DNA from: an uncultured Winogradskyella sp.
GTDB lineage: Bacteria > Bacteroidota > Bacteroidia > Flavobacteriales > Flavobacteriaceae
Assembly: GCF_947498345.1 (NCBI RefSeq)
Contig: NZ_CANMJY010000015.1
Coordinates: 28,499 to 92,498 of the forward strand
Reading direction: 5' to 3'
DNA length: 64,000 nucleotides
Notes under the pieces: generated by a model
What the model was told of the DNA's origin: nothing
What the model saw: the letters and a program-made list of their open reading frames with translations, nothing else
Databases searched by the model: none
Program-made: the position numbers and the translations under genes
Shown here: piece by piece, positions 10,337-18,288 of the stretch
Position numbering within the stretch: position 1 is the stretch's first letter
Layout of the letters: every line of letters begins with the position of its first letter

Positions 10337-11216
10337 GATATTAGTATTATCGGCTTTTTTATTTACAACAGTTATGTTTGCTCAAGAACTAAACTGTACG
10401 GTTAATGTTATAGCACAACAAACAGGAAATGACAATAATGTTGTTTTTAATACTCTTGAAAAACAGTTGACAGAGTTTATTAATAAAACAAAATGGACTG
10501 AGAAATCTTTTGGATCAGAAGAACGCATTAATTGTAGCATGGTCATTAACGTAAGTAGTTATGAAAATGACAGATTTAAAGCCACATTACAAGTGTCCTC
10601 ATCTCGACCAGTTTATAATTCTACATACAGTTCTCCAGTATATAATTATAACGATAAGGAGTTTAACTTTCAGTATCTAGAGTTTCAGAATTTGGTGTTC
10701 AACCCTATTCAGTTCGAATCTAACCTCATATCGGTACTATCTTTTCATATCTATATGATTTTAGGAACAGATGCAGATTCGTTTGCACTCAATGGAGGTG
10801 ACGAATACTTTAAGCAAGCACAGACTATTGCCAATTATTCACAGCAAATTAATGGGCAAGGCTGGAAATTAGAAGACGGTCTGCAATCGCGTTTTGCTTT
10901 AATCGATAATTTAATGTCACCAACGTTTAAGGAAATCCGCTCTACAATGTATAGCTATCATATTGAGGGCTTAGATGTTATGGCACAAAGTGCAAAAGAG
11001 GGTAAATCGAAAGTTATATCTACATTATCAGAACTACAAAAAATACATAGAAGACGACCAAATTCTTATTTGCTACGTGTATTTTTCGATGCTAAGTCCG
11101 ATGAACTAATGGATATACTCTCAGGCGGTCCTAGTGTTAATATTACTGAAGCTGTTGATATTCTTAACAGAATTGCACCCATGCACTCTCAAAAGTGGAG
11201 GAAAATTAAGTTTTAA
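10329..11216 (+). CDS. porD: DUF4835 / PorD-like type IX secretion protein
   Basis: A 295-residue exported protein with a signal peptide (MRKILVLSAFLFTTVMFAQ) cleaved near residue 19. The rest matches the DUF4835 family: ELNCTVNVIAQQTG, FQYLEFQNLVFNPIQFESN, LISVLSFHIYMILGTDADSF, GWKLEDGLQSRFALIDNLM. In Porphyromonas this family is called PorD and is associated with the type IX secretion system, which fits the many T9SS cargo genes in this window. Its start overlaps the end of coaBC by 8 bp. The T9SS role is established knowledge for relatives; that this copy takes part is inferred. Confidence 0.88.
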   Translation: MRKILVLSAFLFTTVMFAQELNCTVNVIAQQTGNDNNVVFNTLEKQLTEFINKTKWTEKSFGSEERINCSMVINVSSYENDRFKATLQVSSSRPVYNSTYSSPVYNYNDKEFNFQYLEFQNLVFNPIQFESNLISVLSFHIYMILGTDADSFALNGGDEYFKQAQTIANYSQQINGQGWKLEDGLQSRFALIDNLMSPTFKEIRSTMYSYHIEGLDVMAQSAKEGKSKVISTLSELQKIHRRRPNSYLLRVFFDAKSDELMDILSGGPSVNITEAVDILNRIAPMHSQKWRKIKF

Positions 11217-11289
11217 GGTTATATAGTATATTACTAAAGTTTTAACTAAATATAGTTGAGGTCTATTAAGATTTAATATTTGAGATTCA

Positions 11290-11323
11290 ATTGATATTTA
11301 GAAGTTGTAAATCTTTACTTTTG
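11290..11323 (+). promoter_or_regulatory. recN promoter
   Basis: TACTTTTG (11316-11323) is a perfect -7 box; ATTG (11290-11293) lies 22 bp upstream as a candidate -33 box. The -7 box ends 20 bp before the recN TTG start. Confidence 0.6.
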
Positions 11324-11343
11324 TAAAAACAAATTACAGATTT

Positions 11344-12996
11344 TTGCTCACCTCTCTTTACATAAAAAACTATGCACTCATTGATGAACTAAACGTACAG
11401 TTCAATAATGGACTAACTATTATTACTGGCGAAACTGGCGCAGGTAAGTCTATACTATTAGGTGGTTTATCTTTGGTTTTGGGTAAACGGGCAGATTTAA
11501 GTCAGGTGAAAAATGCAGATGAAAAATGTGTTATCGAAGCGATTTTCGATATTGCAAACTACAATCTAAAAACACTTTTTAAATCCTTAGATTTAGATTA
11601 TGATGTGCAGACTATTATTAGACGAGAAATATTACCATCAGGAAAATCCAGAGCATTTATTAACGACACACCAGCAACTTTAGATCAACTTTTGGTATTG
11701 AGCAATTATCTAATAGATATTCATTCCCAGCATCAAACATTGCAATTAACGCAAGATGATTATCAATTTATGGTTATTGATGCATTAGCAGACAATGCTT
11801 CAAACTTAGATGTTTATAAAAATCTATTAAGAGATTATAAATTGCATCAAAGGGAATTAGAAGTATTGAAGTTGTCTAAAGCTGAAATGATTAAGGAATA
11901 CGATTACAATCTTTTTTTAACTAAAGAATTAAATGAAATTGATTTAGAATCTGTAAATATTGAAGATTTAGAAACACAATACGAACAACTTAATAATGTA
12001 GAAGTAATAGCAGAGAGGTTGGGTAATACAAAAGTGGTTTTAAATACCGAAGATCTGGGTATCATTGATCAACTCAATAATGTTAAACAAGAATTATTTA
12101 AAATTTCAGAATTTGGAAAAACCTACGAATCTTTATCTGAGCGAATTGTAAGTGTAGGTATAGAGTTGGACGATGTATTGGCAGAGTTAGATCACCTAGA
12201 AGAAAATTTGTCTACAGACCCTGAAGAATTAGACCGTGTTAACGCTAAGCTTCAAATTATAAATAATCTGTTTCAAAAGCATTCGGTTTCTAATATCAAA
12301 GAACTCATTGCAATAAAAAATCAATTAAAATCCAAAATTTCTAATACCGAAAGTCTGGATAGTAACATTGCCAAAAAAGAAAAAGCAATTGAGCAATTCA
12401 ATGAAGATTTAAATAAAGTTTGTATTAAGATCCATAATAAAAGGAAAGCGATTACACCTGTTTTAACAGCAAAACTTGAAACTATGCTTAGTGATTTAGG
12501 AATGTCAAATGCCAAGTTTAAAATAGAACTAGAATTGATGGAGCAGTTTATGGTAAATGGAAAGGATCGTCTGCAGTTTTTGTTTACTGCAAATAAAGGG
12601 GCAAACTTCAATGCGCTAAAAAAAGCAGCTTCAGGAGGTGAATTATCTCGAATTATGCTAGCAATTAAATCCATTTTAGCAGAATATATTCAATTGCCAT
12701 CTATAATGTTTGATGAAATAGACACAGGTGTTTCGGGTGAGATTTCTAATAAAATGGGCGATATTATGAAACAGATGAGTGGTAAGATGCAAGTCTTTTC
12801 GATTACACATTTACCTCAGATAGCGGCAAAAGGCGACTCACATTACAAAGTGTACAAAACAGATGTTAAAGGTGTAACACAAACGCAGCTGAAAAAATTA
12901 GATGAAGAAGAACGTGTCGTTGAAATAGCTCAAATGTTAGGAGGGATAGATATCACGGAATCTGCAATGGCGCACGCAAAACAGCTACTAAATTAA
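11344..12996 (+). CDS. recN: DNA repair protein RecN
   Basis: RecN is an SMC-like ATPase that acts on double-strand breaks during homologous recombination repair. The TTG at 11344 is the likely start: MLTSLYIKNYALIDE is the standard RecN opening and no in-frame ATG lies upstream. Walker A is ITGETGAGKSIL near residue 30. A central region of coiled-coil heptads (residues about 150-370) follows. The C-terminal half has ASGGELSRIMLAIKSI as the ABC signature, MFDEIDTGVSGE as Walker B and ITHLPQIAA. At 550 residues it has normal length. It follows porD but has its own promoter. Confidence 0.96.
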   Translation: MLTSLYIKNYALIDELNVQFNNGLTIITGETGAGKSILLGGLSLVLGKRADLSQVKNADEKCVIEAIFDIANYNLKTLFKSLDLDYDVQTIIRREILPSGKSRAFINDTPATLDQLLVLSNYLIDIHSQHQTLQLTQDDYQFMVIDALADNASNLDVYKNLLRDYKLHQRELEVLKLSKAEMIKEYDYNLFLTKELNEIDLESVNIEDLETQYEQLNNVEVIAERLGNTKVVLNTEDLGIIDQLNNVKQELFKISEFGKTYESLSERIVSVGIELDDVLAELDHLEENLSTDPEELDRVNAKLQIINNLFQKHSVSNIKELIAIKNQLKSKISNTESLDSNIAKKEKAIEQFNEDLNKVCIKIHNKRKAITPVLTAKLETMLSDLGMSNAKFKIELELMEQFMVNGKDRLQFLFTANKGANFNALKKAASGGELSRIMLAIKSILAEYIQLPSIMFDEIDTGVSGEISNKMGDIMKQMSGKMQVFSITHLPQIAAKGDSHYKVYKTDVKGVTQTQLKKLDEEERVVEIAQMLGGIDITESAMAHAKQLLN

Positions 12997-13034
12997 AATA
13001 TATAGAATTGAAAGTCATAAATTCAAAGATTTGT

Positions 13035-13042
13035 TAACTTTG
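13035..13042 (+). promoter_or_regulatory. fabI promoter -7 box
   Basis: TAACTTTG matches TAnnTTTG and lies 49 bp before the fabI start. A candidate TTG sits about 24 bp upstream, slightly longer than the ideal spacing. Confidence 0.5.
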
Positions 13043-13091
13043 AAGGCAATAGACAAAGCAACTAACAACTAAACTAATTAAAGAGATACAC

Positions 13092-13910
13092 ATGTCATAC
13101 AACTTACTAAAAGGGAAAAAAGGAATTATTTTTGGTGCATTAGATGAAAACTCAATAGCATGGAAAACTGCAGAACGTGTTCATGAAGAAGGTGGAGAAT
13201 TTGTGTTAACCAATGCGCCTGTGGCTATGCGAATGGGTCAGATTAATGCACTTGCAGAAAAGACAGGTTCTCAAATTATTCCTGCAGATGCAACTTCAGA
13301 GGAAGATTTGCAAAATCTGGTAGAACAGTCTATGGAAATCTTAGGAGGTAAATTAGATTTTGTTTTGCACTCAATAGGAATGTCTATAAACGTAAGAAAA
13401 GGAAGAGCTTATACCGATCAAAAATACGATTGGACACAAAAAGGTACTGATGTCTCTGCAATGTCTTTTCATAAAGTTATGCAGACTCTTTATAAAGCTG
13501 ATGCTATGAACGAATGGGGCAGTATAGTAGCTTTAACTTATATGGCTGCACAGCGTGTATTCCCAGATTATAATGACATGGCTGATAACAAAGCATATTT
13601 AGAGAGTATAGCGCGTAGTTTTGGATATTTCTTTGGTAGAGATAAAAATGTAAGAGTTAATACCATTTCTCAATCACCAACTCCAACAACAGCAGGTAGT
13701 GGTGTAAAAGGATTTGATGGCTTTATTGCATATGCCGAGAAAATGTCACCACTTGGTAATGCTACAGCAATGGATTGTGCTAACTATACAGTATCGTTAT
13801 TTAGTGATTTAACCAAGCGTGTAACTTTACAGAACTTATATAATGATGGTGGCTTTAGTAACATGGGAGTGAGTGATGCAGTTATGGATGCTTTCGTTGA
13901 TAACAATTAA
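13092..13910 (+). CDS. fabI: Enoyl-[acyl-carrier-protein] reductase FabI
   Basis: FabI reduces the enoyl-ACP double bond with NADH in the last step of each fatty-acid elongation cycle. The 272-residue protein has the FabI form of the short-chain dehydrogenase fold. GIIFGALDENSIAWKTAE is the cofactor loop, followed by FVLHSIGMS. The catalytic Tyr-x6-Lys sits in DYNDMADNKAYLES with an upstream Tyr in LTYMAAQRVFP. RVNTISQSPTPTTAGSGVKGF corresponds to the substrate-binding loop. It is monocistronic, flanked by its own promoter and a strong terminator. The clear Tyr-x6-Lys spacing distinguishes it from FabG-like proteins (Tyr-x3-Lys). Confidence 0.95.
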   Translation: MSYNLLKGKKGIIFGALDENSIAWKTAERVHEEGGEFVLTNAPVAMRMGQINALAEKTGSQIIPADATSEEDLQNLVEQSMEILGGKLDFVLHSIGMSINVRKGRAYTDQKYDWTQKGTDVSAMSFHKVMQTLYKADAMNEWGSIVALTYMAAQRVFPDYNDMADNKAYLESIARSFGYFFGRDKNVRVNTISQSPTPTTAGSGVKGFDGFIAYAEKMSPLGNATAMDCANYTVSLFSDLTKRVTLQNLYNDGGFSNMGVSDAVMDAFVDNN

Positions 13911-13930
13911 ACGATATAATAACTAATTTT

Positions 13931-13967
13931 AAAGCTGTTATACAAATTTGTATAACAGCTTTTTTTA
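13931..13967 (+). terminator. Strong intrinsic terminator after fabI
   Basis: AAAGCTGTTATACAAA and TTTGTATAACAGCTTT form a 16-bp perfect stem followed by a run of T. It isolates fabI from the large gene that follows. Confidence 0.92.
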
Positions 13968-14021
13968 TATTGCAATGTTAAGAATAGTTAAAACAGCTCT
14001 ATTAATATTTTACATTTATAA

Positions 14022-17000
14022 ATGAAGAGAACATTACAAAACAACCTTAAGCTATTATTCATTGTATTTTTGGTAACTGTAAATATATCTATATATGCTC
14101 AAACTTTTGATAGAGTAGAGGACATTGTAGGTCTTGGAGTATTAGAGGATAATAATGGTGCGGCAGTTGCAGATTATGATAACGATGACGATCTCGATAT
14201 TTTTGTTGTAGCTAAAGCTAAAGACAATCCAAATAACCCAAAAACACTGAGCCGGTTGTTTAGAAATAATAATGATGGTTCATTTACCGATGTTACCGAA
14301 TTAGCTGGCTTTTCAAATTTATTCCCTCAAGATGTAAATCCTGAAGATTTCACAGGTTTAGCTGGCTACAAGTATAGTGCAAACTGGGGTGATTATAATA
14401 ATGATGGTTTCCCTGATTTGTTTATGACTTTTCTAGACAGTGTACAATTATGGAGAAATATGGGTAATGGGACTTTTACTAATGTTACAGAAACATCAGG
14501 CATTACTAGTGATAATGGATGTGGAAATACTGGAGCTACATGGTTTGATTATAATAATGACGGTCTATTAGACCTTTTCATTGCAGACTGGCAACGATGT
14601 GCTTCTAACTCTTTATATGTTAATAATGGTGATGAGACATTCTCTAATGTTAGTCAATCAGTGGGTTTATTTACTAATATCGAAAGTTATGCCAGTTTTG
14701 TTGGCTTACCCTATGATTTTAATACAGATGGATTTATAGATTTATATGTAACTAACGATGTGCATGATCCCAACGAATTATTTATTAGCCAAAATGGGAC
14801 TAGCTTTATAGATGAGGCTGCTAATTATAATATAAATACTGTAGGTGAAGATATGGCTATCACTATAGGTGATTACAACTTAGATGGTCATTTCGATTTT
14901 TTTATAACAGCTATAGATTTAAATTTTTTATTAACGAATAATGGAGATGGCACATTTACAGAAAGAGCACAAGAAAATGGTGTCGATAATACATTATGGT
15001 CTTGGGGTACTAAATTTTCCGATTTTGATTTAGATGGAGATGAAGATCTTTTCGTTGCTAATGGCTATGTATTAAATGGTAGGTCAGAAGAACCAAACTT
15101 TTACTTTGAAAATGAAGGTGCTCAAAACGGTACTTTTTTTACAGACATTTCTAATAATCTTGGTTTGAATGAACTTGGTGTTAGTGTTGAAGCACTAGAC
15201 TTTGATTATGATAATGATGGTGATATAGATTTATTGGTGACAAACAGTAACAAAGAATGTTTTTTTTATGAAAATAAACTCTTAAATTTTGATGATGCTG
15301 AAACATCTTTAAACTGGTTAAAGGTTAAATTAGAGGGAACAGTGTCTAATCGAGATGCGATTGGAACTACCCTAACGCTTACTACAAATACCGGAAGTGT
15401 ATTAAAACGCTATTATTCTGGAGTAGGGTTTTTAGGTCAAAGTTTGCAAGGAGTACATTTTGGTTTAAATGATGTAACCCAGATTAGTTCATTAGAAATT
15501 AAATGGCCATCAGGAATATCAGAAATTTATAATGACTTAAATACAAACATAACTATAAAAGCTACAGAGCAGCAAAGTATACAAGTTTTAAACATACTCC
15601 CAAGTCAAAAAATTTATGGATGTACGGATCCTGTGTCATGTAACTATAATCCAGATGCGACATTAGATGATGGGTCTTGTGCATATTTGCCCTCTCAGAC
15701 TATTGTTGGTAATACCACTTCTTCCTTCTTAAGAACAGAAACTTACACGTATAATATAGCGTCTGGTTCTACTGCAAATTGGCAAGTTTCTGGAGGTGAA
15801 ATTTTAAGTGGACAAGACACAAACAGCATTACAGTAATATGGCATTTGGAAGGATCAGGTAGTGTTTCTGTTATAGAGACAGGTGATCAATGTTCAAGCC
15901 AGGAAGTGTCTATTAATGTAGAACTGGGAGTTAATAATTTGCCAGAAGGTATTTCAATTGCTAGATTATGGAACGAAGTTTTGTTAGAAGCTATACGAGA
16001 TGATTTTGCAAGACCAACAGTACACGCCAGAAACTTATTTCACACCAGTGTAGCAATGTATGATGTTTGGGCGATATATGATGAAATAGCTTCACCTTAT
16101 TTAATTGGTAACACAGTTAACGGATTTTCAAGTACACTTGAAGAATTTACACCAAATGAAGACTTAGAAGTAGCTTTAAGTAAATCTATAAGTTACGCTA
16201 TGTACCGTATAATGTCTCACCGTTTTCAGAATTCACCTGGTGTAGATGAAACTCAAGCACGATTAAATATGTTGATGGAAAAACTCGGTTATGACACTAA
16301 CATAGAGACTTTGCTATATGAAGATGGTGATGCAGCAGCATTTGGCAATTATGTAGCACAAACTATTATTGATTATGGTTTACAAGATGGTTCAAGAGAA
16401 GCTACAGCTTATGATAATGCTTATTATGAACCAGTTAATGATCCTTATGCTTTAGATGCTAATAGTGGTGTTAACCCTCCTATAGATGACCCTAATCGAT
16501 GGCAACCTCTAACTTTAGATATATTTATTGATCAAGGAGGAGAAATTGTTGATGATAATACACCTCCCTTTTTAAGCCCAGAATGGGGCAATGTTTTTGG
16601 TTTTGCACTATCAGAAGAAGATAAGGTAACTTACCAGAGAAATGGTAATAACTTCCATGTTTTTCACGATCCATCAGATCCACCATACATTAGTTTAACG
16701 GAAGATAATGCTGATAGTAATGCCTATAAATGGGGTTTTACTATGGTTTCGGTTTGGCAAGCGCACTTAGATCAAGATGATGGGGTCTTATGGGATATAT
16801 CACCAAATTCTATTGGTAATGTAGATATAAGTACATTTCCGACGGATTATGCAGACTACCCTAATTTTTATGATTTTTTTAATGGCGGCGCAAATAGTAA
16901 TGGCCATGCCTTAAATCCAATAACTGGCAGTTCTTATGAGGTTAACATGGTGCCTAGAGGAGATTATGCTAGAGTACTTGCTGAGTTTTGGGCAGATGGA

Positions 17001-18068
17001 CCAGATTCTGAAACTCCCCCAGGTCATTGGTTTACCATCTTAAATTATGTTAATGATCATCCACAATTTGAAAAACGTTTTGAAGGGGTTGGGGATATTT
17101 TAGAACCTTTAGAATGGGATGTTAAGGCTTACTTTATTTTAGGTGGCGGTATGCATGATGCAGCTATTTCTGCATGGAGTGTAAAAGGTTGGTACGATTA
17201 TATACGGCCAATTTCAGCCATTCGTTCAATGGCCGAACGCGGACAAAGTACAGATAATACATTAGACAATTACCATGTAGGGGGTATTCCATTAATACAA
17301 GATTATATAGAAGTTGTAGAAGTTGGTGATCCATTAGCGGGTTTCTCTAATCAACATGTTGGTAAAATAAAATTATATACATGGCGAGGTCATGATTTTA
17401 TTGGTGATACAGAAACAGACCAAGCAGGTGTCGGTTGGATATTAGCAGAAGACTGGTACCCTTACCAAAGACCAACCTTTGTAACACCTCCATTTGCAGG
17501 CTATGTGTCTGGCCATTCCACTTATTCTAGAGCTGCAGCTGAGTTAATGACAATGATGACTGGTAGCGAATTTTTCCCAGGAGGATTAGGGGAATTTGTG
17601 GCTAAAAGGAATGAGTTTTTAGTATTTGAAGAAGGTCCTTCTGTAGATGTTGTATTGCAATGGGCAACCTATAGAGATGCTTCAGATCAAACGAGTTTAA
17701 GTAGAATTTGGGGAGGTATTCATCCACCTGCAGATGATATTCCAGGACGTTTTATAGGGCAAGATGTAGCCGAAGATACGTTTGATTTTGCAGTACCTTA
17801 CTTTAATGGTTCATTAAGTATTGATGAGGATGAATATAAAAAAGCCGTTAATGTTTATCCTAACCCAACAAATGGATCAATTTTTATTTCAAATGCTAAT
17901 AATCAAGATGTGATTAAAGTTTATGACATTAGGGGAAGAGAAATAAAAATTGAAGATAAGGAATACAATTCGCAAAACAATACTCTTTCAATTCAAATTA
18001 ATGCTTCAGAAGGAATTTATTTCATAAAAATAAATAAGTTTGTAAAAAGCATAGTAGTAAAAAACTAA
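14022..18068 (+). CDS. Secreted VCBS/FG-GAP + ASPIC/UnbV + vanadium-haloperoxidase-like fusion with T9SS sorting domain
   Basis: A 1348-residue exported protein with signal peptide (residues 1-26, ending SIYAQ). Residues about 28-415 are FG-GAP/VCBS repeats (NWGDYNNDGFPDLF, DYNNDGLLDLF, DFDLDGDEDLF, DYDNDGDIDLL), which form a calcium-binding beta-propeller. Residues about 430-515 are an ASPIC/UnbV domain (IGTTLTLTTNTG, LEIKWPSGISEIY). A short CTDPVSCNYNPDAT linker and a PKD-like region follow. From about 640 to 1255 it resembles vanadium haloperoxidases: KGWYDYIR has Lys1055 and Arg1062, VSGHSTYSRA has Ser1163-Gly-His1165, and SRIWGGIHPP has Arg1228 and His1234. These are the vanadate-pocket residues with the same spacings as in chloroperoxidase. 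The C-terminus (from about 1271, VNVYPNPTNGS) is a T9SS type A sorting domain. Halide oxidation or phosphatase activity cannot be told apart from sequence. Confidence 0.9.
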   Translation: MKRTLQNNLKLLFIVFLVTVNISIYAQTFDRVEDIVGLGVLEDNNGAAVADYDNDDDLDIFVVAKAKDNPNNPKTLSRLFRNNNDGSFTDVTELAGFSNLFPQDVNPEDFTGLAGYKYSANWGDYNNDGFPDLFMTFLDSVQLWRNMGNGTFTNVTETSGITSDNGCGNTGATWFDYNNDGLLDLFIADWQRCASNSLYVNNGDETFSNVSQSVGLFTNIESYASFVGLPYDFNTDGFIDLYVTNDVHDPNELFISQNGTSFIDEAANYNINTVGEDMAITIGDYNLDGHFDFFITAIDLNFLLTNNGDGTFTERAQENGVDNTLWSWGTKFSDFDLDGDEDLFVANGYVLNGRSEEPNFYFENEGAQNGTFFTDISNNLGLNELGVSVEALDFDYDNDGDIDLLVTNSNKECFFYENKLLNFDDAETSLNWLKVKLEGTVSNRDAIGTTLTLTTNTGSVLKRYYSGVGFLGQSLQGVHFGLNDVTQISSLEIKWPSGISEIYNDLNTNITIKATEQQSIQVLNILPSQKIYGCTDPVSCNYNPDATLDDGSCAYLPSQTIVGNTTSSFLRTETYTYNIASGSTANWQVSGGEILSGQDTNSITVIWHLEGSGSVSVIETGDQCSSQEVSINVELGVNNLPEGISIARLWNEVLLEAIRDDFARPTVHARNLFHTSVAMYDVWAIYDEIASPYLIGNTVNGFSSTLEEFTPNEDLEVALSKSISYAMYRIMSHRFQNSPGVDETQARLNMLMEKLGYDTNIETLLYEDGDAAAFGNYVAQTIIDYGLQDGSREATAYDNAYYEPVNDPYALDANSGVNPPIDDPNRWQPLTLDIFIDQGGEIVDDNTPPFLSPEWGNVFGFALSEEDKVTYQRNGNNFHVFHDPSDPPYISLTEDNADSNAYKWGFTMVSVWQAHLDQDDGVLWDISPNSIGNVDISTFPTDYADYPNFYDFFNGGANSNGHALNPITGSSYEVNMVPRGDYARVLAEFWADGPDSETPPGHWFTILNYVNDHPQFEKRFEGVGDILEPLEWDVKAYFILGGGMHDAAISAWSVKGWYDYIRPISAIRSMAERGQSTDNTLDNYHVGGIPLIQDYIEVVEVGDPLAGFSNQHVGKIKLYTWRGHDFIGDTETDQAGVGWILAEDWYPYQRPTFVTPPFAGYVSGHSTYSRAAAELMTMMTGSEFFPGGLGEFVAKRNEFLVFEEGPSVDVVLQWATYRDASDQTSLSRIWGGIHPPADDIPGRFIGQDVAEDTFDFAVPYFNGSLSIDEDEYKKAVNVYPNPTNGSIFISNANNQDVIKVYDIRGREIKIEDKEYNSQNNTLSIQINASEGIYFIKINKFVKSIVVKN

Positions 18069-18288
18069 ATCAGAATTCATTAATGTCTTATTAATCTTAT
18101 GTTTTTTGGTTCTATATATAGTCTGACGAAGTAATCTATTAATATTTAGACTTTTATAGCACTTTTTTTGTAATATACAGATACGGCTTTAATCGCATTT
18201 TTCTTGTGTTTTATCGATTTAAATTTATGATTTTCATTGATTCTAAAAGAATTAACATATTTTTAAATACTAACTTAAAACATTTTTT
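18069..18288 (+). promoter_or_regulatory. Non-coding leader of the first mosaic T9SS gene (duplicated cassette leader)
   Basis: No gene is visible in this 220-bp gap. Its last ~110 bp, from about 18185, align well with the leader before the next gene (about 21210-21325). Shared pieces include TTTAATCG, ATTTTTC, TCGATTTA, AATTAACATATTTTTA and ACTAACTTAA just before an identical TTTTTTATGAAAAAAATTAC. The promoter is presumably here but no clean TAnnTTTG box is apparent. Confidence 0.5.

Noticed and set aside
12321..12674. 117-codon open frame opposite recN
   Set aside because: Lies entirely inside a well supported recN coding region; it is a shadow.
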